DNA from: Selaginella moellendorffii
Taxonomy: Eukaryota > Streptophyta > Lycopodiopsida > Selaginellales > Selaginellaceae
Reading direction: 5' to 3'
DNA: 51,806 nt
Assembly: GCF_000143415.4 (NCBI RefSeq)
Contig: NW_003314264.1
Location: forward strand, 3,467,629-3,519,434
A program made the position numbers and the translations under genes. How positions within the stretch are numbered: the first letter of the stretch is position 1; each line of letters begins with the position of its first letter. Under the pieces are notes generated by a model. That model saw only the letters and a program-made list of their open reading frames with translations, ran no database searches and was not told the origin of the DNA. Positions 43,360-51,806 of this stretch are shown piece after piece.

Positions 43360-43720
43360 TGTCAGGAATCCCCCAATTCTTGCCACATTCCTGACTCTCG
43401 CCGGATTCCTGACCTGCAAACCACATTCCTGACTCTCGAGACACTTCTCGATTCCTGAGTCTCGAGACACTTCCCGATTCCTGAGTCTCGAGCCACATTC
43501 TTGATGATGATGTGGCGCCTCCTCGACCTCAGCTGTATTTAGGCTGTCCTCGATCCAAGAATGGTGGAGCTTCATCAACCTATAGTATATATAGGTTAGC
43601 CTTGTTCCATTTCTCCACAATCTGAATCAACACCAGTCTAAGGCCTCTTCTTTGTTTTCACTAGCTTTTTCTCTTTGTCTTTAGCATTTTCCAGTCTTGA
43701 TCTTGTTGGGGGTCTTGACA
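43360..43720 (+). repeat. 3' LTR of element B (361 bp)
   Basis: Nearly identical to the 5' LTR but with two instead of three 26-bp units and one extra G near the end. The four substitutions (near 43418, 43449, 43501 and 43545) all read as C-to-T or G-to-A on this copy. Followed by GGGAG. Confidence 0.96.
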
Positions 43721-43803
43721 GGGAGGTCTTGGCAACAATGACAAATTGTGGAGTGAAAAGAAGATTTTCTAGCATCGGCAAGGACTTATCGCGAAAAAGA
43801 TTT

Positions 43804-44138
43804 TAGGGGGATAGCTATTAAAACCAACAGTATGGTAAGTATATCGTTTTCTTCCAAGTTTTCAAGAACAATTGAAGTTAATTTTAATTTTTTTGCTTTT
43901 CTGGAAATTGGTATTGCTGGTGGACTGAGAACAATGATGTTGGAGATACATGTGAACAGCATACGAAGAATAAAAGAATGAATAGAATGAGAGCACTGCT
44001 AAAGTTGATGAAGGGGCTTTTCTCTTCCAGAAAACTTCATTCAGGTGGAACACATTTTCAAAAACAGCCTTCCACCACAAAATTCAATATATAGAAAGAA
44101 AAATTCAAACCAAAGACACCATCATTACGTACCGGGAC
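43804..44138. other. AT-rich spacer after the kinase remnant
   Basis: About 330 bp of low-GC DNA between the last kinase codons and the PPR fragment. No feature is seen. Confidence 0.5.
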
Positions 44139-44640
44139 ATGAACTCTCACCCAGACGAGGCCACAATCATGAGTGCGCTTGCGGCACTGTTGGCTCTTGC
44201 GGATTTTGACAATCAACACTTGAGCTTTCGAGCCACTCCAGCAGTGGAGTCCGCACTCCTGAGCTTGCACGCCAAGTGTGGGATGCTGTTCGAGAAGAAC
44301 CACGAGAAGTATCTAGTCTCTAGGATGGTGGCAGCGTGCGCACAGCACGGAGATGGGTCTGAGGCCCTCGCGCTGATCCACCGGATGGAGCTGGAGGGGA
44401 TCTCCTTGAATGGAGTGATGCTGTCGGGGTGCTCGCATCGTGCTCCCATACCGGGCTGCTCAAATGGGGGATGTTCTATGCAGGTGGCTGAGCTGCTAGC
44501 ATGGGGTGGCGATGGAGAGTGAGCAGTACGGGTTTGTGGTGGAGCTGCTCCGGCGGTGTGCTGAGGCCAAGGTGCTGCTCCGTAGTATCCCGCTGGAGCC
44601 GCGCTGTGGGTGATGCACACGAGGAGGTGAGCCTTCCGGA
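44139..44640 (+). pseudogene. PPR protein gene fragment
   Basis: ATG 44139 opens a frame with ATIMSALAALLALADF, ALLSLHAKCGMLFEKN, RMVAACAQHGDGSEALALIH and RMELEGISLNGV, the repeat wording of plant PLS-class PPR proteins (RNA-binding factors of plastids and mitochondria). After GCSHR the frame is disturbed; EQYGFVVELL, RRCAEAKVLLRSIPLE continue in another frame to about 44.6 kb. Only two to three repeats remain, with no start context, no organelle presequence and no DYW domain. It is a relic. Confidence 0.7.
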
Positions 44641-46514
44641 CCATGCCACCTGGGGGTTGGATCCCGGTGACACTGCGTCTGATGTGCTCCTCGCCATGCA
44701 TACTAACTACGGGAATTTTGTGGTCAGCACCCAGCTCTTGTTCTCCAGACTTGTTTTGTTCTTCAGTAATTCGGGAAGGAAATAGAAAGCGAGTGTTATC
44801 TCTGCAGCCAGGAGACAAGGGTGTGGGGTTGTCTCAGATCTTTCACATGCTCAATCACTTGCACTCTAGATCTCTCATGTGAACAATTACTTGCACTCTC
44901 AATCTCTTGCGTGTTCAATCACTCCCGCACGTGCTCAAACAAATAATGCCTAACCCTAATCTTAGTAAACCTAACCCAATCTCACATCTTGACAGTTCAT
45001 TCCAAATAACTTAAATCTCGGCCATCTGTTTCATTATTATCACATCAGTATATCACAGATCTTATTTTATCTTATCATTATTATTTTATGCCAATTTATG
45101 ATTCTTTATTTTAAATATTTTAATAACAATAAACTAGCACTTGGCAATGTTTAATTTATTCAAGATATGATATTTATCTATCCCAATTTTATAGAAAGGA
45201 TGCATTCTCATCAATATTTTGTACATTTTTTGGATTTATTACAGAAACTTTGAAGAGTATAAGGCATGATGCATTATTATATTAAATATGTTGTACTATA
45301 TTAATCTATAATATGGATGGATGCTTTATTTTGTTAAAGTGGAACTTTTCATTATCCCACTTATGGTGTGTGGCCACATGCCATTTTTATAACAACAATA
45401 AAAAATTGAAGTTTTAGCTTTATAATTTATAAATTAAAAACTTTTCATATGATTTTGTGTTATAATATTGTGAAATATAAAAAATAAATTAAAAAACTGA
45501 TAGAAATATTAATAAATATTAATTAAGTACTAGGAAATGGCATGTGGACACATGCTAATTAATGTCCCACTTTACTGAATAAGTTCCACTTTAACAAAAT
45601 AAAGCATATGGCATAAATTTATTTTGTGTTATATAAGAACCTAAGCTATAGGCATGTGCTCTAAATGTCATTAAGCAATTTTCACACTTATGGATAAAAT
45701 TTGACTTGTATTAAGAATTGAATCTATGTCATTAAAGAATTATTCTTATTGACATCATCTAACATTTAAGATTTGATAAACTAATGATACTTCACACATA
45801 TTGACAATTGGATCAGATATCTTGGATTGGCATATCATAGTATAATATTATTACTAACATCATCATTGACAATTAGACTTCATATGCTAAAAACTCTTCC
45901 TTGGATCTATGTGCATGCATGCATTGGACATCATAACATATAGCAGTAACATTACAATTGTCACACTTACACATATTAGATATGCTATACTATTTATATT
46001 CATTTTGTATGTTATTGACATTCTTCTTATTGCTCTTCTTAAATTTCAATTAATATTTCACTGTGGATTTTTACAAGCAAGAGAGATAGAAAGTTCCAAA
46101 ACCTAAAGAAAAGGATGGAGAAGTTTCTTCTATGCTACTTTCATTCTCTTAGAGTTTTGTTTCTGAAAAAAATTTTATGTCAACATTTTGATCTTTGTCT
46201 TAGCTCTATTTCATTAGAGGCTAGAGTTTTTTCTTTTTGGTGTGGCAAGGGTAGATAGTAATTGGATTTACAAAATTCCAAGTGCAAGGAGATTCAAGTT
46301 TTTGGATCTCTAAAACATACTCTAGCCAAATTGAATATGAAGCAAGAGTTAATCATCATCCTCTCCTCTTCTTACGATCGCTTGTCAATTTTTTGACCTA
46401 GCTTCTTCCCAACAAGTACAAATCGATGGCTGGAATCACATTTGATCAACAGTAACGATCTTGTGAAAGACGGAAGCCCTAGCCTGAATTTATTTCAGAA
46501 TATAAACCGGATCA
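44641..46514. other. AT-rich non-coding region
   Basis: About 1.9 kb of DNA, from 44.9 kb very AT-rich, with no coding region that I can support. It contains the foldback element at 45321-45607. CTCAATC-type short repeats occur near 44840-44940 (TCACTTGCACTCT and TTACTTGCACTCT). Confidence 0.6.
45321..45607. mobile_element. Foldback MITE-like element (287 bp)
   Basis: The outer 27 bases of each end (45321-45347 and 45581-45607) are perfect reverse complements. Pairing continues imperfectly for about 70 bp per arm, including CCACATGCCATTT (45374-45386) against AAATGGCATGTGG (45535-45547). The centre is AT-rich and carries no coding capacity. A target duplication is not evident. The transcript of either strand would fold into a long hairpin. 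Confidence 0.75.
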
Positions 46515-48057
46515 ATTGCCCTCAAAGCACCACTAGTGTGATTAGAGTGTTCACAGAGAGTTCACCATGTCTCCAATCAAAGGCCTGTAGCTTGCCTGCA
46601 ACTGGATGCATAGAACAGCAACAACAGCAACCTACACACGAATCTGGCATTAGAATCATCAAGTTAGCTAGTACTAGCAACAAACAAACCAAAATCGAAT
46701 GAGGAAGCACACTTACTTGGAAGAGTTGCTTCAAGTTGACAGTATCCTTGATTGCGGCATCCAGAGTATGCTTAGTGTAGGAAATAGTAGCGAAATGGCA
46801 GCACTTGAAGACATAAAGATCTTGTTTGCTCAACCCAATCAAAGTCTGCCAACCAACCTCTTGAAAGAACCAAAAGTTGATGCAGGTCTGTACCTGTGTT
46901 GAGATCATTGAGTCTCAGCAACGTTTGATGGAGCACTTCTATTGCTGAAGTGCTTTTCTCAGATTCCAAACTGAAAATTTAGGGAAAGTGAAGCTCGGGT
47001 TACAAACTTGTATTGCCATACCTCCTACACATATAGAACAACATGCCCATCCTCTCTAACAGTTGCCAATAAATTGGCATAACTGCTCCACATAAGTCTC
47101 AATGGCTGGGATTAACACTTTGGACATTGGTTTTAGTACAACAATTTCATACCTTGTTCAAATATTTTAGCCACTATTTTTCCCGTGGAAAATTCCCAAA
47201 GAAAAACTTGCCCCTTGTCAGTGCCAGCAACCCCATAATGTCCTATGATGGCTACTAAGCATATTCTGCAATCAAATGTTATGAACAAAAAAGTTCCAGT
47301 AGAGTTTCATACCTGCTAGCAAGATCCAAACAAGGCATTATTCTCTAGTAGGGCCATTCTCCAGTGGTTTTGATGTTTTGCATTGTCTTTGACAGTGGTC
47401 AGAAGACAGATACAGCAGTCTCAATTTGTGAAATCATCCACCAAAAAAAGATCTACGATATGAATGTCTGAAAAAGTATATCTTGAAATGTGGCATGAAG
47501 AAAGAAGATGTGAGAAGAGAGTGAGTTTCTTGGACAACTGCAAACTAAAGATAGAAATACCAGATTGCAAAGTAACTATCTGCATCACATCCAAGAACAA
47601 GGTGAGGTGCTTGAGGAACGATCGCTAGCTTTAAAATGCTCCAGAAAGTCTTGCAGTTATATCTTGCAGGAGGGAGATTTGTTTCATATAGAGAATGCTT
47701 GAATAGGATGTGATTAATGCAAGGAAATACAAACATGAAAAGCAATTACCTCCAAGACAAATCCATGTGCCATTCTTTGATACAACCTTTACCTCTAGCA
47801 GCGACCAAAGAAAGAGGTTTTGTTATCAAAAGGCTTCTCATTGTGGCAGTTGCATAAAGTTTAACCTTTAGATCACATTCAGCAAGAGAAACCACCTGCA
47901 CTAGTTCGACTAACTAGGAAGCTCGGGGCTATGGCAAAAATTGAAGGCTATTGCTGTCTAGAGTGAGTTGAATTTCAAACTCCACTTGCAACTGCAAAAA
48001 TAATGTAAGTTAAATGTACCAAGAAGAAAGAAAGACAAAACAAACTTCCAGAGAGTT
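46515..48057 (-). pseudogene. Mosaic copy 2: WD40, FAD-oxidase and receptor-kinase fragments, inverted and deleted
   Basis: Read on the minus strand, this is a copy of 19.8-22.54 kb. The order is WD40 pieces (48057 to about 47060), the last bit of the antisense FAD gene (FAQPNQSLPTNLLKEPKVDAG on the plus strand near 46830-46890), then the kinase fragment DAAIKDTVNLKQLFQ near 46770-46730. About 1.15 kb corresponding to 21.13-22.28 kb is missing, fusing FAD to kinase sequence. In the stretch I compared (46.86-47.07 kb against 20.82-21.06 kb) identity is roughly 85-90%. All parts are broken by indels and stops. Confidence 0.8.
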
Positions 48058-48628
48058 TGCTTCACAATTTTTATAAAAGTTAAAACACATATAGCTACAA
48101 GTAGGAAAAGTGATATTTTATAATGTTATATCAATCAAAGAGCACCACTAAGAGTGGCAAGGGTGAAGTGTATGAACAAGTCCTATAATATTTTGATGAA
48201 GTGTTGGCCATAATATACCTAATTTGATTTGCTCCAATATATTTAGCTTTGCACAAAGCAAGAGGCTCTCCCAATTGCATAACTAACTTCAATGACCCAT
48301 GATGGAAATGATGCAATTATTTAAAGGCATCATCATAGTCATTATTATGGTCAATGTGTGTTCTAAGACATCTAGGATAAGGTTTTAATTTGCACAAGTG
48401 GGTGTGCTTAAACTATTGTACTACAACTCCATTTTATGGAGACATGTGAGAAACTTGTGTAGATATTAGGTGTTATGCTAAGAATGATAGGTGCCAATCA
48501 TTATAAAGTGATCAAATCAATGGCATAAAATTCTTCAAAAAGAAATTTCCTGCATGCTCGCTATGTTTTTCTTTAGTTCTTATGTTGCTTCGCAGTATGG
48601 AAATCCTTTTCACTTCACATAGAATTCC
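48058..48628. other. AT-rich spacer, possible 3' end of gypsy element C
   Basis: Low-GC DNA between mosaic copy 2 and the last recognisable codons of element C. The 3' LTR of element C should lie here or have been lost, but I cannot define its edges without a second copy. Confidence 0.4.
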
Positions 48629-51600
48629 TCACTTCGCATCTTTGTAACTTGCTCTTGCACGCATTGAGATGGCCTTGACATTGTATTCCTCTTCCCTTTG
48701 GATAACCTCAAATAAAGGTTTTACTTGGTCCTTGCGAAGTGGATCCTCAAAGTACATTTTGAGTAAGTTCACATGGAACACAGGGTGCATCTTCCCCATC
48801 TCTCGAGGAAGTTGGAAGCGGTAAGCCATTTTACCAATTCGTGCCTCAATTTTGTAAGGCCTCACGAATCTACTTAAAGCTTAAACCATTTGTTCAAAGA
48901 ATAGCTTTGCCACATCTTCCGCATCCATTTCCGTTGTGGTGGGTATGAAATGTGCCATTTTCGAAAATCACGAATATCACATTAAACCCCTCACTTGGGG
49001 GGAGTCCCATAATAAAGTCCATCATAAGACATTTCTACGGACGATCTAGAATTATGATGTTTTGTAACAAGCCCCTACTAACCTTAGTCACGGCTTTGAC
49101 CTGCTGACATGTTGGACATGTCTTTATATAGTTTTGGACGTCCTTAGCCATATTTGGCTAGTGATACTTCCTCTTGCATAAGCCCATTGTTTTGGGCACT
49201 TTGTTGTGTCTCTCAAGAGGTCCATCATGACAATCTTCTAAGGCTACTTTTCTTAGTTCCCTTTCTGGAACATACACCCTTATTTGTGTATAATAGATGA
49301 GTCTATTGCGTTTCATTTAGCTTGTTTTCTCTTTTGTTGGAAACTAACCACTCTGGTGAGCTTCCCACGCCTCTTGGTTCCTCAGCAACACTTCTTGTGT
49401 TAGACCATTGTTCTTATATGCTATTCGCACATCATCCTGAAAGGTTGCTATTGTGCTAGATATTGCCAACTTCAAGCTCACTTTTCGACTTAGAACATCC
49501 ACGACGATGTTGCTCTTCCCAAGTTTATAAAGAATCTTGCAATCAATTTCAACTAAAGCATTAGCCCACCAACCCTATTTCCCTCTCAGGTCGGGCTGTG
49601 ACAAGAAGTGTTTTGTTGCCACATTATCCGTGTAAACTTTAAAGTGTCTTCCAAGGTAGTGTCACCACTCCTTGAGCACCTTAACCACCACAAACAATTC
49701 TTTTTCGTGGGCAAGCCACTTTCATTGAGCTTTGTCCAACTTCTTCGAAAAGAACGCTACTAGATGGTTGTTTTGTTTCAACACTGCACCCAATGCAAAA
49801 TTTGAAGCATTTGTTTCTACCTTAAAGTCCTTACCAAAGTTTGGTAACACTAACATGGGAGCTTTCCTTAACTTCCTTTTGAGGTGGACAAATGCTACTT
49901 TGCATTCCATTGTTCATATCATCTTTTCTTTTCCCGTTTGATTCATTAAAGGTAGAGTTACTCTCGAATAATATTTGATAAAGTTTCAGTAGTAGTTGCC
50001 TAGCCCTAAGAATGCCTTTAACTTGTGTACATTTGATGGTCATTCCCATTCTTAGATCGCTTGGACTTTCTCAAGATCCATCTTGAGCCCATCCTTGCCC
50101 ACCACATCCTCGAGAAGCTTTACCTCTTGTTGAGTAAAGTTACATTTGCTCTTTTTAGCATACAGTTGGTGTTCCTTTAGTTTCTTAAACACCTTCCTCA
50201 AGTGTTTGGCATGCTCCTTTAGTGTCTCGCTATAGGTCAAGATGTTGTCAATGTAGACAACCACGAAATGATCCAGATAGGGTATGAAAATGTGGTTCAT
50301 TAGTGTCGAGAATGTTGCTGGTGCATTGCACAGCCCAAAGGGCATCACTAGAAACTCAAAGTTTCCATACCTTGTCTGACAAATTGTCTTCTCAACATCT
50401 TCTTTTGCTACTCTGATCTGGTAGTATCCTAACCTTAGGTCAATCCTTGAAAAGTATTTTGCCTTTCCCAACTTGTCAAATAAGTCCTCAATTCTTGGTA
50501 AAGGGTATTTGATCTTCTTTGTATATTTGTTAAACACATATGTATAGATCCATCTTTCTTTTTCACAAATAACACCAATGCACCATACGGTGATCTACTC
50601 AACCTAACATACCCTTTTTCCACCAACTCTTCAAGTTGGTGTTTGAGATTTTCAAGTTCTTTTTCATTCAACCGATAGGGGGAACAAACTACTGCCTTAG
50701 CACCCTCGATTAGCTCGATCTTATGTTCTATCAGTCATTCGGGGGGTAACTCTACTGGTAGCTCCTTTGGCATGGTATCTTGGAATTGGTCTAACATCGG
50801 TTGAATCACTAAAGGTACTTCTTTTATTCCCGTCTTTTTATCATTCCTCACCGAGAGTAAGCACAAAAATGTTACCTTGGTTCCTTTAGTGAGTTGTCCT
50901 TTCGTAGACACCAGGCTTAAGCAAGAGTCTTTGGCCTTACATTGCCCTACCTTTAGATCTTGAGCCTCCACCTTGGATCATTCTCCTCAGGCATTCACCA
51001 GTACCACAAAGTTTTTATTTTGTCCATGCAGGGCTACCATAAACCAATTGAACTAATTGAACCAATCCATCTTGAAAATTATGTTAAATCTCACTATGTC
51101 CAATACAGTGAAATCCATATCTATTTTTCATGTCCCTACTTCAACTCTTGCTTATCGAAATACCTCATTGGTGCATTGGCTACCTTAAACAAACTTTATA
51201 GTCTTTGGTTCACTTAGCCGTTGCACCATTTTCCAAAGCACCCATGTCAATAAGGATTTTAACAAAATTACCTCCAAGCTTCCCTTAAAGGGCTAGTAGA
51301 TATCCGAATGACTCTCTACCAAAATTGCTCATGTAATGAGTAACTTTGAGCTAGGGACTAAATCACGTACCTCAGTTTGGATTTCACCTGATTTAATAGC
51401 CATATTGGCTCTAGCCTTCTTTGGGTAGGGACATTCCCTTGAAAAGTGTCTCGCTTCACCGTAGTTGAAGCATATGTTGTTTACCACGCTATTAACAGAC
51501 TTGACCTTTTTATCCATGGGTTTGTCTTTTTTTGCTTAATTCCCCCACGTACTTACTTGTTAGCCACTGGATCTACCTTTTCGAAACCAGGGACTCATTC

Positions 51601-51806
51601 TTAGAGAAACTTTTCTTCAAGTTTTCTTTGCCATATATCCCCCTTGGTTTGGCCCTTTTGCTAAACGTGAACCCCGACCTTATTATGTTCCTCTTTCGTA
51701 AGTTATCATTGAAATGCACCTTGATAGTTGCATCCAATACTTTCTTGTAATTGTCAAGTTCTAATACATCACCTTGGCGGTGAGCCAGGTTTGCAAACCT
51801 GATATG
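48629..51806 (-). mobile_element. Ty3/gypsy retrotransposon C, heavily decayed, cut by window end
   Basis: Minus-strand pieces in order from the right edge: Gag knuckle CFNYGEARHFSREC (near 51440; second Cys is Tyr), protease remnant, RT (50671-50052: YPLPRIEDLFDKLG, LVMPFGLCNAPATF), RNase H (49910-49722: FALGAVLKQN), scattered integrase, and the integrase C-terminus (48865-48629: RIGKMAYRFQLP, MHPVFHVNLLK) with EEYNVKAI, the start of a possible chromodomain. RT has YIDN instead of YVDD and RNase H has TNAS instead of TDAS, both G-to-A changes. Numerous frame breaks. The 5' LTR would be beyond 51806. Confidence 0.88.

Larger units (their letters stand above)
38147..43720 (+). mobile_element. 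Ty3/gypsy chromovirus-like retrotransposon B, near intact
   Basis: LTRs at 38147-38532 and 43360-43720 (TGTCA...TGACA ends) with a perfect 5-bp target duplication GGGAG (38142-38146 and 43721-43725). Gag and Pol are joined by a -1 frameshift signal; Pol ends with a chromodomain. The LTRs differ by about four transitions, one missing 26-bp repeat unit and one base, so it is young. Only three stops interrupt Pol. RT, Gag and chromodomain wording is closest to the Tf1/sushi/Tcn1 side of the chromoviruses, not to the usual flowering-plant clades; this placement is by eye. The primer site is self-complementary to its own RNA start. It sits in the kinase pseudogene. Confidence 0.95.
22790..43803 (+). 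pseudogene. CaMK/CDPK-like protein kinase pseudogene split by transposons
   Basis: Three separated pieces read in order on one strand. Piece 1 (about 22790-23015) has the P-loop and VAIK-like lysine: LGSGSEGQVYLLSARHRAGK and KYAGKLV. Piece 2 (about 37566-38146) has the C-lobe: MHSRGVIHRNLKPHNI, IGDFGMAT, CGTMKYMALEVV, DVWGLGVIAYELLRG and LDAVLVHPWIF. Piece 3 (43726-43803) continues in the same frame directly after one copy of the GGGAG target duplication of element B. HRD is changed to HRN, APE to ALE, and several stops and a frameshift are present, so it is dead. Activation-loop and HPWI wording suggests the CaMK/CDPK group. The long gaps are element A plus AT-rich DNA (possibly a DNA transposon) and element B. 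Confidence 0.75.

Noticed and set aside
46442-46902. Short frames at mosaic copy 2 as genes
   Set aside because: They are explained as decayed copies of the WD40/FAD/kinase fragments at 20.8-22.5 kb.

Overview
This is nuclear DNA of a land plant. The intact genes belong to plant families (LRR-XI receptor kinase, peptide-clade OPT transporter, protein-only RNase P, a CDCA7-type zinc-finger protein, a plant F-box protein). Of the 16 introns that can be placed, 15 are only 42-63 bp long. Such uniformly tiny introns together with heavy Ty3/gypsy content fit a lycophyte such as Selaginella; that assignment is inference, not proof.

Layout. (1) 1-3264: the 5' two thirds of a Ty3/gypsy element on the minus strand (LTR, PBS, Gag, protease, RT, RNase H), cut by the window edge. 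(2) 3.6-18.8 kb: a gene-dense island with an LRR receptor kinase (-), tRNA-Ala(AGC) (-), PRORP (+), OPT transporter (+), CDCA7-like protein (-) and F-box protein (+). The tRNA gene lies head to head with the gene for the enzyme family that trims tRNA 5' leaders. OPT and the CDCA7-like gene converge with only 27 bp between their stop codons. (3) 19.3-22.6 kb: a mosaic of decayed gene fragments (WD40 protein, antisense FAD amine-oxidase-type protein, receptor-kinase C-terminus). A shorter inverted copy of the same mosaic lies at 46.5-48.1 kb. (4) 22.8-43.8 kb: one decayed CaMK/CDPK-like kinase gene blown apart by nested transposons. A 14-kb Ty3/gypsy element (A) carries a solo LTR and a 7.3-kb non-autonomous LTR element inside it, and appears itself to sit in a smaller DNA element with inverted ends. 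A second gypsy element (B, 5.6 kb) interrupts the kinase C-terminus. (5) 44.1-48.6 kb: a PPR gene fragment, AT-rich DNA with a foldback MITE, and the second mosaic copy. (6) 48.6 kb to the end: a third, badly decayed gypsy element (C, -).

The most exciting item is element B (38147-43720), a young chromodomain retrotransposon whose LTRs differ by about four transitions and two indels. It lacks a normal tRNA primer site. Two bases after its 5' LTR is a 15-nt sequence perfectly complementary to 15 nt inside the LTR that begin 30 bp downstream of a TATA box, that is, to the predicted first bases of its own RNA. This is the arrangement of Tf1/sushi-type self-priming. Gag and Pol are in different frames and are joined by a textbook -1 frameshift cassette: G_GGA_AAC, a 6-nt spacer, then a perfect 11-bp hairpin whose loop holds the gag stop codon. 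The same heptamer is used by the sushi-ichi-derived gene PEG10.

Premature stops in elements A and B are almost all explainable as C-to-T or G-to-A changes, as expected from deamination of methylated cytosine.
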